Source: Roseovarius mucosus DSM 17069
GTDB lineage: Bacteria; Pseudomonadota; Alphaproteobacteria; Rhodobacterales; Rhodobacteraceae
DNA length: 64,000 nt
Direction: 5' to 3'
NCBI RefSeq assembly: GCF_000768555.3
Contig: NZ_KN293981.1
Location: forward strand, 111,295 to 175,294
Below, in pieces: positions 35,755-44,634 of this stretch. A program made the translations under genes and the position numbers. The notes beneath the pieces were generated by a model, which worked only from the letters and a program-made list of their open reading frames with translations, was not told where the DNA came from and did no database searches. Positions within the stretch are counted from its first letter, which is position 1, and each line of letters begins with the position of its first letter.

Positions 35755-36627
35755 TCAGTCCCCAATCCTGACCCAGCGATCTGTGCCGGTGACACGGCAG
35801 CCGCCCGGTGACCCGCCCATCAAAGCAAGCGCGGCGGCGGGCAAGTTTAGTTCGATTGCGCGCGCGAAGGTCATTTCTTCGGGCGAGATAACGGTCATTG
35901 TCCAGACCATTTTCGACCCGCCACCCTGGCCCTCGGGAATCTGTGCAAACACATCGGCGGCCATGTCCGTCGTCCTCCACTGATTGTCGCCAATTTTCTG
36001 CCATTTGACCCCGGTGGAGTGCGACATCTCGAGCGTGTCGGGATGGAACGGATTGGCGAAGTCCATGCGTCGCGGCTCGCCTGTCATGCCGGGCAGGGCA
36101 CCTTGCGAGGAGGGAAAGGCGTCTCGCATCATCGTTGGGCAACCTTCCATCTCGGTTGCTCCGATCTCGGCATGCCAAACACCGCTCCGCGGGCCACCGC
36201 CTGCCGGTTCGCCCGGGAAGAGGTCGATAGGTCGGGTATCCGGTTCTCCATCGGGAAACAGCTCGGTGGGTTCCCCGATGGGTTTGCCAGCGGGCAAGGT
36301 GCTGGGCAACTCGGGCGGGTGGCACGCGGGCGGACCGGAATAGACGACTTCTGCGTCCCGCGTATTGAAACCGATGCCGATCCGGGACACATCCGATTTT
36401 AAAACCCACGTGCCCTGACCGTTGCGGGCGTCAAAGACGAGTATGGACTCATCGTTCGGGGCCGTTCCGAACATGATCTCCAGTTCGCCGCGATTGTCCT
36501 TTTGCGGCGACACATATTCGGCTGCACCATCCTTGCCGACCACAACGGTAGGCGTATTGCAGGTCTGTGCCGTGGCTGAGGTGGCGATGGCAAGCCAGGG
36601 CACGGCAAAAAGAAGCGATTTGAGCAT
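35755..36627 (-). CDS. secreted protein of unknown function, paired with the VWA protein
   Basis: A 290-aa precursor with a clear Sec signal peptide (MLKSLLFAVPWLAIATSATA, cleavage before QTCNT). The mature part is rich in Pro and Gly in the middle (residues 100-145) and holds a conserved-looking C-terminal block (WTMTVISPEEMTFARAIELN). I do not recognise the family. It lies 3 bases after the VWA-protein gene, so the two are an operon and may act together in the periplasm or outside the cell. Confidence 0.65.
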   Translation of the reverse strand: MLKSLLFAVPWLAIATSATAQTCNTPTVVVGKDGAAEYVSPQKDNRGELEIMFGTAPNDESILVFDARNGQGTWVLKSDVSRIGIGFNTRDAEVVYSGPPACHPPELPSTLPAGKPIGEPTELFPDGEPDTRPIDLFPGEPAGGGPRSGVWHAEIGATEMEGCPTMMRDAFPSSQGALPGMTGEPRRMDFANPFHPDTLEMSHSTGVKWQKIGDNQWRTTDMAADVFAQIPEGQGGGSKMVWTMTVISPEEMTFARAIELNLPAAALALMGGSPGGCRVTGTDRWVRIGD

Positions 36628-36630
36628 CTC

Positions 36631-39348
36631 TCAATTTCCTTTGATAATCGACAGAACGCGGTCGATGTCCTGGTAGTCAACCTTGCCCGCCGAGGCACCG
36701 ATCGTGCCCGGGGGCGGGGGTGGTGCAATACGCAAGGTGCTGCGAATGACCTGTAACTCTTCGGTCGAGATATAGGGGGTGAACGCGCACAGTTCGGCGC
36801 CCTCGAAAGCCTCCACGCAGTCCTCTCCGCCGGGCTGGTTCAGCCCGATGATCTTGACCGGATCGGAGCCGAAGTTGCTGTAGAACCATCCAGTGAGGGT
36901 GCCCCGTGCGTTTTCCTGCGGGAATTCCACGCCCCAGAAGGCGGGCAGCGTCCCCATGAAGCCGCGCCAGGGCAGCAGGTAGCCGCAGGGGTCTCGGCCG
37001 CAGGTGCGCAGGACTTTTCCCGTGGTCATGTAGCGCCGCAGCAGCTTGATCGCCTCGGACAGGGTGTCGTCCATCATGGCCATGTCGGTGCACAACGTCC
37101 CCGCCCGGGTGCTGAAGCAGCCGCTATCGGGCGTTGGCCAGGTTTCCGGGTTCAGATGGGCCGAGCGGGCGTCGCCCGTCACCTCGAAAAAGTCGGCCCG
37201 CACTCCGTTCGCCGCGACATGGACCTCGCCTACCCAGTTTTCGGGCAGGAAAAAGGTCAGGCCCGTTTCCTCGTCTTTCATTTCGCAGATTGGGTTGGTG
37301 TGATCGTCGGGCAGACACCGGTAAGGGTAATCGGACCAGGCGCGCGCGGCCATGCGGTCCTCGCCGTATCCGTCACCCGTCGCCGTGGGCGATGCTTCGA
37401 CCGCCCCGGCGGGCGGGCCCATGTCGCGGATCGCGCGGCTCAGGATTTCGATCGCTCTGGCCATCTCGGGGCTGTCGCTGGCAAACTGACAAAGATCGCC
37501 GGGCTGCATCTCGATGCAGGGGCCGTTCATTGTCGTCCATTGGTGTGGGTTCAGGACAATGGTTTCCACCGGATCGCTCGTGCTGAAAAAGGTGACGCGT
37601 ACCGGGCCGGGCCGACCGCCTGCGGTCGCCGCTTCGCGGGTGGGCATGTCCGTGGCCCAACCCGGCGGCAGAGCAAACACAAGCCCGGTGGCGGGATCGT
37701 CGAAAAAGCAGGGAAACGGTTCATCTGCTGCGCAGGTAAAGGCAACGTCTTCGTTGACCTGATCGGTCGCCTGCGCCGCTGCATCCGCCTTCTGAATGGC
37801 GGCGGGTGTGGCTGTGCTCACCGCCGCGTCAAGCTCCGGCACCTCGCCGACCGTCAAGGGAACGCGCGCGGCAACCGCGTCGGGTCCGTCGAGTCCGCTG
37901 AAGACATAGACCAGCTCATACTCCCCGGGTTCGGTCGGGGCGAGTAGCGGTTTTGCCGGGCCGTAGCGGTTGTCGAAGAAGTCCTGAACATAGATGCTCC
38001 GATCCCACGACACCATGGCACCGTCGCGCCAGATCTCGATTCGATCGGAATTGCCCATACCGCCTGCGATGCTGACAGGCACCCTTGCACCGGGTTCAAC
38101 GGCCGGGGGCGCGATCAGGCGCACCTCGGGGCGGGGCTCGACCGTGATGACAAATCGCTCCATCACCTCGTCGATCGGCAACTGGGCGTTGCGGTGGAAC
38201 ACCAGCAGGTAGTCGCCGGGTTCGGCAGGGGTGCGAAAGGTCCCGACGTGGGCCCCAAGCCGGCTTTCCTGCGTGGCATAATCGATCCGGCGATCCGTTG
38301 TATCGGTCGCATCGAGCGGCAGAAGCGAGAACACGAAATCACCGCCGCCGGTTGCCAGACCTTCCTCCGTGATCCGATAGGGGATCACGCCGTCTACGCC
38401 CGCCCGAAAGGCACCCGTCGGCGCGGGCATGTCAAGGCCAGGCAGCAGACCCCGAAACGGGACATAGATCGTGCGATTGTCGCCCGCATCGATGTTTTCA
38501 ACGATTTCCCCATTGCCTTGGTCGCCCGCATCCGCCGTTATAAGCCAGTTTCCTGCGGTCAGTTCGACGGGCAGCGCGCCCGCGGTCGCGAAATCCAGAA
38601 GGCCCAGCTCCAGCGTTTCACCCGTCGCTTCGCTCACAGCACGAAAGGCGACCCGATCTGGCCGCCCGGCGATATCGGCGCGGATCGACAGGTTGATGGA
38701 TGCTGTGCCCGGCTGGACCGGCTCGGCCACGGGTGCCGACGCGGTGCGCAACAGCGCATCGGACAGTTCCGCGCCTGATTGCGTGGCAAGGACCATGCCG
38801 CCGGTCTGTTCCGCCACGCAGCCGATCTGCTTTACTTCGCCCTCTGTCAGGCCAAAGCCCACCACATGGGCGCGAATAGGGATACCTTGGGCGGCCAGTT
38901 CGGCCGCCACTGCGCAGGGATCGCCGCCGCAGGTTTCCAGCCCGTCGGTGATCAGCACGATATCGGCCTCTTCGGCGGTGCGCGGAATTTCGGCCGCCGC
39001 GCGGCGTAGGGCATCGGCGAGGGGCGTCTTTCCTCGGGGGACTAATCCACGCAGTCGTTGACCCAGGGCTCGGGCGTCCTGCGGGCCGACGGGGGCAATC
39101 GTTTCAATATCGGTGCAGTCACCGCGCCGGTTATGGCCATAGCTAATGACACCAAGGGGCAGTGCGGGGTCGCGCGCCGACAGGAAATCGTCCAGCACAT
39201 CGCGCGCCACTTCGATCCGCGACCGGCCTTCGGGCAATTGCGCCCACATCGAGCCGGACCCATCCAAGACAAGGATCGTTCCCCTATCCTGCGCCAACGC
39301 GGCGGTTGCGGCGCAAAGAAATGCAAGGGTAAAGAAAAATCTTGTCAT
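36631..39348 (-). CDS. secreted von Willebrand factor A-domain protein
   Basis: From ATG 39348 the 905-aa protein has a signal peptide (MTRFFFTLAFLCAATAALAQ). A VWA domain follows at once, with the MIDAS motif D-G-S-G-S in ILVLDGSGSMWAQ, a threonine in GKTPLADALRRAA and the aspartate in VLITDGLETCGG. The remaining 650 residues contain beta-sandwich-like repeats and two related cysteine-containing modules near the C-terminus (each with TGLVFALPPGW or TGLTFFLPENW and a Met-rich CIEMQPG/ TLCTDMAM region). It should bind a divalent metal and protein ligands outside the cytoplasm. A 20-codon upstream extension is possible but weakens the signal peptide. Confidence 0.82.
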   Translation of the reverse strand: MTRFFFTLAFLCAATAALAQDRGTILVLDGSGSMWAQLPEGRSRIEVARDVLDDFLSARDPALPLGVISYGHNRRGDCTDIETIAPVGPQDARALGQRLRGLVPRGKTPLADALRRAAAEIPRTAEEADIVLITDGLETCGGDPCAVAAELAAQGIPIRAHVVGFGLTEGEVKQIGCVAEQTGGMVLATQSGAELSDALLRTASAPVAEPVQPGTASINLSIRADIAGRPDRVAFRAVSEATGETLELGLLDFATAGALPVELTAGNWLITADAGDQGNGEIVENIDAGDNRTIYVPFRGLLPGLDMPAPTGAFRAGVDGVIPYRITEEGLATGGGDFVFSLLPLDATDTTDRRIDYATQESRLGAHVGTFRTPAEPGDYLLVFHRNAQLPIDEVMERFVITVEPRPEVRLIAPPAVEPGARVPVSIAGGMGNSDRIEIWRDGAMVSWDRSIYVQDFFDNRYGPAKPLLAPTEPGEYELVYVFSGLDGPDAVAARVPLTVGEVPELDAAVSTATPAAIQKADAAAQATDQVNEDVAFTCAADEPFPCFFDDPATGLVFALPPGWATDMPTREAATAGGRPGPVRVTFFSTSDPVETIVLNPHQWTTMNGPCIEMQPGDLCQFASDSPEMARAIEILSRAIRDMGPPAGAVEASPTATGDGYGEDRMAARAWSDYPYRCLPDDHTNPICEMKDEETGLTFFLPENWVGEVHVAANGVRADFFEVTGDARSAHLNPETWPTPDSGCFSTRAGTLCTDMAMMDDTLSEAIKLLRRYMTTGKVLRTCGRDPCGYLLPWRGFMGTLPAFWGVEFPQENARGTLTGWFYSNFGSDPVKIIGLNQPGGEDCVEAFEGAELCAFTPYISTEELQVIRSTLRIAPPPPPGTIGASAGKVDYQDIDRVLSIIKGN

Positions 39349-39578
39349 TGTGGCGAGTCCGATCTTTGCGTCGAGCGTTGAAAATATTTGAGTGATGGCG
39401 TGGGCCATTGGCGAACCCGGGCTACCCGATCTGCCGCAAATGGCGTTGCCCCTAGAAAGTATTTTCGTGTTTTCATTCTAACCTCGGCTCATCCTGTCTG
39501 GCCGAACGGCGCAACCAGACCTTGGGCGCGAAGGGCGCCAAGTTTCCGAGCATAGGTAAAAGATGACAAACACTCCGT

Positions 39579-39598
39579 CATACACTAAGTGGTGTATG
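39579..39598. promoter_or_regulatory. palindrome upstream of the LuxR-hydrolase gene
   Basis: CATACAC-TAAGTG-GTGTATG is a perfect 7-bp inverted repeat centred 109 bases before the GTG of the LuxR-type gene, in the 349-bp region between two divergent genes. It is operator-like; which protein binds it is unknown. Confidence 0.45.
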
Positions 39599-39697
39599 GA
39601 TCGGGATTGACTTCGGTTCTGTCCTTCATATCACGCGCGGCTTGGCCACTGACGTGGCGGGCCTCCTAAAAACGCAAGCCGCGGCAGAGGGCTCTTC

Positions 39698-41497
39698 GTG
39701 TCTGACGAAACACGCAGCAAACCGGACGTTTCGTTCGGCGACACGTTACAAACGACCGAGCTTGATCTGGACATCATATCGGACACATTCCGCGCCTTTG
39801 TCGATCAAGCGGCCGTCGACAGCCTCATCGAACGCTGGAACCAGAAGCTGAATGCGCTCGACACCGACGCCAACCAGTTCGAGCGGCATTTTTCTGACGG
39901 CTTCTTCCGTCAGATGGACCTTGCCGCCGACACTCTGGATCGGCTGGAGACGCAGGTTTTCGAAGACCCAATTGAACGGGTCGTTGCCGAAGTTGCCGGA
40001 CCTGCCGTTGTGATTAACCCGGACTTGCGGGTCGCCTCGGTCAATGCCAAGGGAGAGTGGAGCTTTGGATCATCCCCGGGCACCTTTCTGTCACTGGACT
40101 GCTTTTCCCCGGAATCGCGGGCGGACCTGGACGCTGTTTTGCGGTCGGCCAAGAAATCGGGCAACTTTGGGCAGGCGATCGTCCAGGTCCTTGACCGCGC
40201 CACCGGCGAGCCGGCCTTCCGCGCCGAGGTCTTCCTGCTCAAGGTGTCCAACAAGGACGGATTCTATATCGTGATCCGGTCTCTCGAATTGAGCTGGTCG
40301 CCCGAGGTGTCGGCGACCCTGTCTCAGGCTTTCGATCTGACCGAAGCCGAAATCGAAGTCGCCCGGCAGTTCTTCGAATATTGCGATATTGCAGAGGTGG
40401 CCGCCCGACGTGGCGTCTCGGTGCACACGGTGCGCACCCAGATGAAAACGATCCTCAGCAAGACCGGCGCGACATCACAGGCGGAACTGGTCCGGTTGTT
40501 CTCGATGGTGACCAGCCGGCAGATGCTGCGCAATCGGGGCCTGATCTCCAAATGGCAAGACCCGCTCGGGCGCGAAAAGATCCTCCTGTCCGATACGGGG
40601 CGCGCAATCGCCTGGACATGGATGGGCGCCCGCGATGGAACGCCGGCGGTTTTCCTGCGCGGTATGGCGATGGGTTACCTGTTGCCCGAAAGCGCGGAAA
40701 AGATGCTCAAGCAGGCCGGGATCAAGCTACTCATTCCGTCGCGGCCTGGCTATGGCAATTCGTCCCTGCACCCGGACCTCCCGGTTCTGGAAGACAATCG
40801 TTTGATGCTGCGGGAATTTCTGGACGGCATGGGAGTGAAAGGCTGTGTCGGCATCGGCCTGTCCGACGGTATCATCCCGCTTTTGGCGCAACAGGACAAG
40901 GACCCCACGACATTTCGGGCCTTGATCTCTGTCGGGTTCAACGGCTGCCTGAACCGGGCGGCATTTCGCAAACTTCCGGTGCCGCAGGCAACGCTTTTGC
41001 GCCTCGCCAGGACCGCACCGAGACTGCTGGAGCTGATCGCACGGATCGGCCAGCGCATGGTCACCCGCTACGGGGTGGATTGGTATCTCGATCGCGCCCA
41101 TGCCTCGACTCCGCTCGACCTGAAGATCTGCCGCAATCCCACTACGGCGACGCTCGTGCGGGACGCCTGTTCGCATATGATCGTCCAAGGCACACGCACC
41201 TTCGTGCGGGACATGCAGATGTTCCACGCCCCGGTTGACGGCGCGATCGATCGGTTGACCATTCCCATGCTCAGCATGGTGCCGACCGAGGACGGTTTGT
41301 TCGATCTGGAGGAATACCAGCAGCTCGAAAGACGGAATTCACGCGTGACCGTCTTGCCCGTGCCGGAAACCGCGGACCTCTTGATCTACCAGAAAACTGA
41401 ATTCATCATAGGTCGGATCATCGAAATCATTGGCTCCGAGGCAAATACGTCGATCCTTTCGCAAAGTTTCACGGTCGCCAGAGAGAGGCTGGTCTGA
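39698..41497 (+). CDS. LuxR-type regulator fused to an alpha/beta-hydrolase fold
   Basis: The 599-aa protein has an N-terminal PAS-like sensory region (about residues 90-205), a LuxR/GerE HTH (about 212-267: LTEAEIEVARQFFEYCDIAEVAARRGVSVHTVRTQMK) and a C-terminal alpha/beta-hydrolase fold (about 300-590) with the nucleophile elbow G-L-S389-D-G. The usual G-H-L-L histidine position near the end reads A-D-L-L in VPETADLLIYQ, so the triad looks incomplete. That suggests a ligand-sensing hydrolase fold rather than an active enzyme. GTG start at 39698. No obvious target gene is adjacent downstream; a decayed IS6 follows. Confidence 0.78.
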   Translation: MSDETRSKPDVSFGDTLQTTELDLDIISDTFRAFVDQAAVDSLIERWNQKLNALDTDANQFERHFSDGFFRQMDLAADTLDRLETQVFEDPIERVVAEVAGPAVVINPDLRVASVNAKGEWSFGSSPGTFLSLDCFSPESRADLDAVLRSAKKSGNFGQAIVQVLDRATGEPAFRAEVFLLKVSNKDGFYIVIRSLELSWSPEVSATLSQAFDLTEAEIEVARQFFEYCDIAEVAARRGVSVHTVRTQMKTILSKTGATSQAELVRLFSMVTSRQMLRNRGLISKWQDPLGREKILLSDTGRAIAWTWMGARDGTPAVFLRGMAMGYLLPESAEKMLKQAGIKLLIPSRPGYGNSSLHPDLPVLEDNRLMLREFLDGMGVKGCVGIGLSDGIIPLLAQQDKDPTTFRALISVGFNGCLNRAAFRKLPVPQATLLRLARTAPRLLELIARIGQRMVTRYGVDWYLDRAHASTPLDLKICRNPTTATLVRDACSHMIVQGTRTFVRDMQMFHAPVDGAIDRLTIPMLSMVPTEDGLFDLEEYQQLERRNSRVTVLPVPETADLLIYQKTEFIIGRIIEIIGSEANTSILSQSFTVARERLV

Positions 41498-41684
41498 TTG
41501 CCGTTTGGCCTGCAAGCTCCTCAGGCAATATCGCCGGAACCACTCCGATCCGAACCGGGGTTAGAATACCGGTGGGCGGAAGAAATATCGTGCATTAAAA
41601 GGGACATGTCAGATCTGCCCAACCAAAGAAATCTGCCGCCCGAAAGCGGAGGCCCGATACGTCACCCACGAACCCCATGAAGAG

Positions 41685-42502
41685 GGGTGCTGTCGCAAAC
41701 TTCTGACTTTCGGAACGCGCGTAATATGTCAGCGTTGTCAGGGAGTTGGCAAGAGGTGGTTGGCGTGATCGAGTTCAAGGGCGTGCATTAACCAACGTCC
41801 GTGATCCTAAACGCAGTCTTCTTCTACCTCCGCTACGCCGTTTCCTACCGTTTCTTGGAGGAGATCATGGCCGAGCGCGACGTGAAGGTCGACCATGCTA
41901 CTCTGAACCGTTGGGTAGTAGAGTTCGCGCCGCTAATCGCTGCCCGGGCGTAATCGAGGAAGCGGTCGACAGCCGCTTCCTGGCGGATGGACGAGACCTA
42001 CATCATGGTGAAGGGTAAATCGACCTATCTTGACCGGCCTGTGGGCCGCGACGGCCACACCCTTGATTTCCTGCTTTCCGAGCGTCGAGACCTGTCCGCT
42101 GCCCGGCGCTTCTTCAAGCGAGCAATCGGCACCAAAGGCGTGCCGGACCGGATCGTGATCAACAAGAGCAGTGCCAACTTGGCCGGTCTGAAAGCCGTGA
42201 ATGTGATCCTGAAACTCGTCGGAACGGGGCGGATCATCAAGATCCTGCAGATCAAGTACCTGAACAATATCTTGGAGCAGGACCACCGGTTCATCAAGCG
42301 CATCACAGGGCGAATGCTCAGCTTCAGAGCATTCCATTCGGCCACCGCTACGCTTGAAGGGATTGAGACTGCGCACATGATCCGCAACGGACAATTCGGC
42401 GCCACCGGCTGGAACCCATTCCAGCAGTCTGCCAAGCTCGCAGCATATTTATGTCCAGCGTAAGCCGCTTCTCACCCTGCTTGGAAATTTGTGATAGAAG
42501 CC
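41685..42502 (+). mobile_element. decayed IS6-family copy, inverted relative to the intact one
   Basis: An 818-bp element with ends GGTGCTGTCGCAAACTTC (41685) and a degenerate right end AAATTTGTGATAGAAGCC (finishing at 42502). Its transposase frame begins at GTG 41766 and is interrupted by a TAA at codon 9 (the normal Tyr of GVHYP) and by a second in-frame TAA near 41951. The rest, from MDETYIMVKG to the C-terminus at 42463, is well preserved. It is an older, dead relative of the element at 28600 and lies in the opposite orientation. Confidence 0.85.
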
Positions 42503-42511
42503 ATAAAAGAA

Positions 42512-43672
42512 CTACCGCAGGCTCTGATCAATCAACGCGACGGGGGCGAGCATGACGGCCGTTGCCTCTTGGGCCAGCAGCATGGTTCCCGGAAGCAGCC
42601 CCGCGCGCCCCGAAGTATCAGACTCAAGGCCTTGGCGGATTGCTTCGGTTTCCTTGAGAAAGCTAATGACCGAGGGGGATGTGAGCGCAGCGAGATGGTT
42701 TGACCCCGCATCGCGTGCCGACGAGAGGTTGATGACCGTCACATTCAACCCCGCAACTTCTTTGACCCCCCTAATGTTGCCAAGGCGTCGGGGCACGCCC
42801 GTCAACCGTGCCGACAGGCGCAAGGCCGGATCGTTTTGCGAGGTGAAGATGACAAAGGGATCGGGCAGATCGCCAATTGCCTCAGCCTGTGCGCGGAATA
42901 GTGCCGGAGAGATGTCGGGCGAGAGCAGCACCACGGCAGATATCCGCGAGAAGGTCGCGAGATCCTCTCTCAGGACCATCTGTCGCAGAACCTCCATCGT
43001 CAGTTGTGCGCCCATTGAATGCGCGACAAGCACGATCTTGCGCGCGCCTGCTAGCCGGATATCCTGCAGCATCTGCTCCAGACCGTCGCGCGCGATGAGC
43101 GCAGCGTCGCGGTCTGCGGCATAGCCAAGAGGTGCGCCGCGTGACGGCCAAGCGTAATGAAGGGTGAGCGCCTCGATATCAAAATCACGGATCATCTGGG
43201 CTGTTCGAAAGACGCCCTCGCCCATTGTATTGTTGAATCCGTGGATTGTGACGACAACCTCATTTCCCCTGATCTTGCCCGAGGCCAAGGCGCGGGCGAT
43301 CTCGGCGCGAAACGCACCCCGCCCCGCGAGCGGGGTAACGCTGTGCGTCAGGAAATGCCTGTCAGGGTCAGGGTTCGCGTCTGGCAGCGCTATGATGCCG
43401 GGCTTGCCCTCCTTGGGCACGTTCACATCTACCCGCGCATAGGTCAGCGACCCGGCAATTTTAGCGGCCCACGCCCCCTCGGCCTCTTGGGCGCGTGTGG
43501 TGCCGACGTAAACGGGCACGATGACATCCCCGGCAAGGGCTGCGGCATCGGGCAGGAGATCGGCGCGCGGTGTGCATCCACCAAACCACACCAAGGCCAG
43601 CAAGATGCAGAGCCTGTAATTCCACTTGGGGTGCTGAATGACGGTGGCGGCGTGACCATGCATCTGGAACAA
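42512..43672 (-). CDS. DUF900-family alpha/beta-hydrolase lipoprotein
   Basis: The 386-aa protein has a lipoprotein-type signal with a lipobox ending WFGGC33. A DUF900-like hydrolase domain follows: VYVGTTRAQE at its start, VTIHGFNN for the oxyanion region and the nucleophile elbow in VAHSMGAQ. It should be a membrane-anchored esterase-like enzyme facing the periplasm; the substrate is unknown. The 3' end lies 10 bases from the decayed IS6 end, so the C-terminal tail may be altered. A second DUF900 domain occurs in the fusion protein at 50043. Confidence 0.8.
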   Translation of the reverse strand: MFQMHGHAATVIQHPKWNYRLCILLALVWFGGCTPRADLLPDAAALAGDVIVPVYVGTTRAQEAEGAWAAKIAGSLTYARVDVNVPKEGKPGIIALPDANPDPDRHFLTHSVTPLAGRGAFRAEIARALASGKIRGNEVVVTIHGFNNTMGEGVFRTAQMIRDFDIEALTLHYAWPSRGAPLGYAADRDAALIARDGLEQMLQDIRLAGARKIVLVAHSMGAQLTMEVLRQMVLREDLATFSRISAVVLLSPDISPALFRAQAEAIGDLPDPFVIFTSQNDPALRLSARLTGVPRRLGNIRGVKEVAGLNVTVINLSSARDAGSNHLAALTSPSVISFLKETEAIRQGLESDTSGRAGLLPGTMLLAQEATAVMLAPVALIDQSLR

Positions 43673-43874
43673 ACATCTTTCGGATAGACTGGATCACGTC
43701 AACGGATCGCGGCCTTGGTTCAGGATTGACTTCGCTGGTGGCAGAAAAGAGGGTTATATTATATGGATCTCGGCCGATAGCGGTGCCCTGCTCAAAACGG
43801 GCAGCGCAATAGCGGCTTATGTGATTTGCGGGGCAGTCACTTACCCCTTTGCAGAGTGGGAGCAGACAAAGGCG

Positions 43875-44417
43875 ATGTCCGAGAAATCCGTCACCAAGGT
43901 GACACCACCCGCGCCCAAGGGAACGGCCGGGGTTCCCACGGCCAAGTCGCGGCGCGTAAGCGAGATACGCGATGTCTTTGCCGAGAATTACCTCGACTAT
44001 CAATATCGTTTTGTAGAGTTTTTCGTTGAACATCTGGAAGATGTGAGCCGCGTCTTTCGCGGGGACCTGCAACAGATGCTGGTTCTGGCGATCATCGGTC
44101 AAGTCAAGTTAGGGGCAGTCCGCACGGCGGGGCTCATGGCGCAAGACCCTTTGCCGCCAGCACTCGTGCGCGACGGGATCAGCGCGTCGCGTATCGCGGA
44201 TGTAACCGCGATTCCCCGCCAGACCGTGCGTCGCAAGCTTGCGCTGTTGCAGCAAAGGGGATGGGTCGAGCAATTGCCAGATAACAGTTGGACGATTTGC
44301 CACCGGGACGGGATAGCTGGTGCGCGGGTTGATCTGGCCGAGGTGGATCAGCGCGCCATAGAACGGGTTGCGCATCTCTTTACTGACCTAGAAACGCTGG
44401 TGAACAGGCACCTCTGA
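43875..44417 (+). CDS. putative winged-helix regulator
   Basis: About 180 aa from ATG 43875. The C-terminal half has a helix-turn-helix-like segment: ISASRIADVTAIPRQTVRRKLALLQQRGWVEQL, followed by a wing-like NSWTI and helices. The N-terminal half (AENYLDYQYRFVEFFVEHL…) may mediate dimerisation. No family was named. It is divergent from the DUF900 lipoprotein gene and upstream of the RND genes, either of which could be its target. Confidence 0.6.
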   Translation: MSEKSVTKVTPPAPKGTAGVPTAKSRRVSEIRDVFAENYLDYQYRFVEFFVEHLEDVSRVFRGDLQQMLVLAIIGQVKLGAVRTAGLMAQDPLPPALVRDGISASRIADVTAIPRQTVRRKLALLQQRGWVEQLPDNSWTICHRDGIAGARVDLAEVDQRAIERVAHLFTDLETLVNRHL

Positions 44418-44442
44418 CGGGCGTGCCGAGGGTGATCTGGTG

Positions 44443-44598
44443 TCAAGAGGCTGACTGCCCATTTTGAGCGCCTCGTTTCTTGCTCTGGCACACAAGGCCG
44501 CATACGCCTTTAAGAGATAGCACAAACGGCGAGAGCACCGATGACAGCCAAAACCCCCATCCTGTCTTGGGCCGCATGCGGCAGTGCGCCAAGATCAT
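44443..44598 (-). CDS. possible 51-aa membrane peptide
   Basis: The frame MILAHCRMRPKTGWGFWLSS continues through a hydrophobic segment and ends GAQNGQSAS. The GWGFWLSSVLSPFV stretch resembles small one-helix membrane proteins, but there is no clear ribosome site and it lies in the intergenic region before the RND genes. It may be chance. Confidence 0.25.
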   Translation of the reverse strand: MILAHCRMRPKTGWGFWLSSVLSPFVLSLKGVCGLVCQSKKRGAQNGQSAS

Positions 44599-44634
44599 GC
44601 CGCGCCTGATCGGCACCGACCGGGAGGCCCGGCA

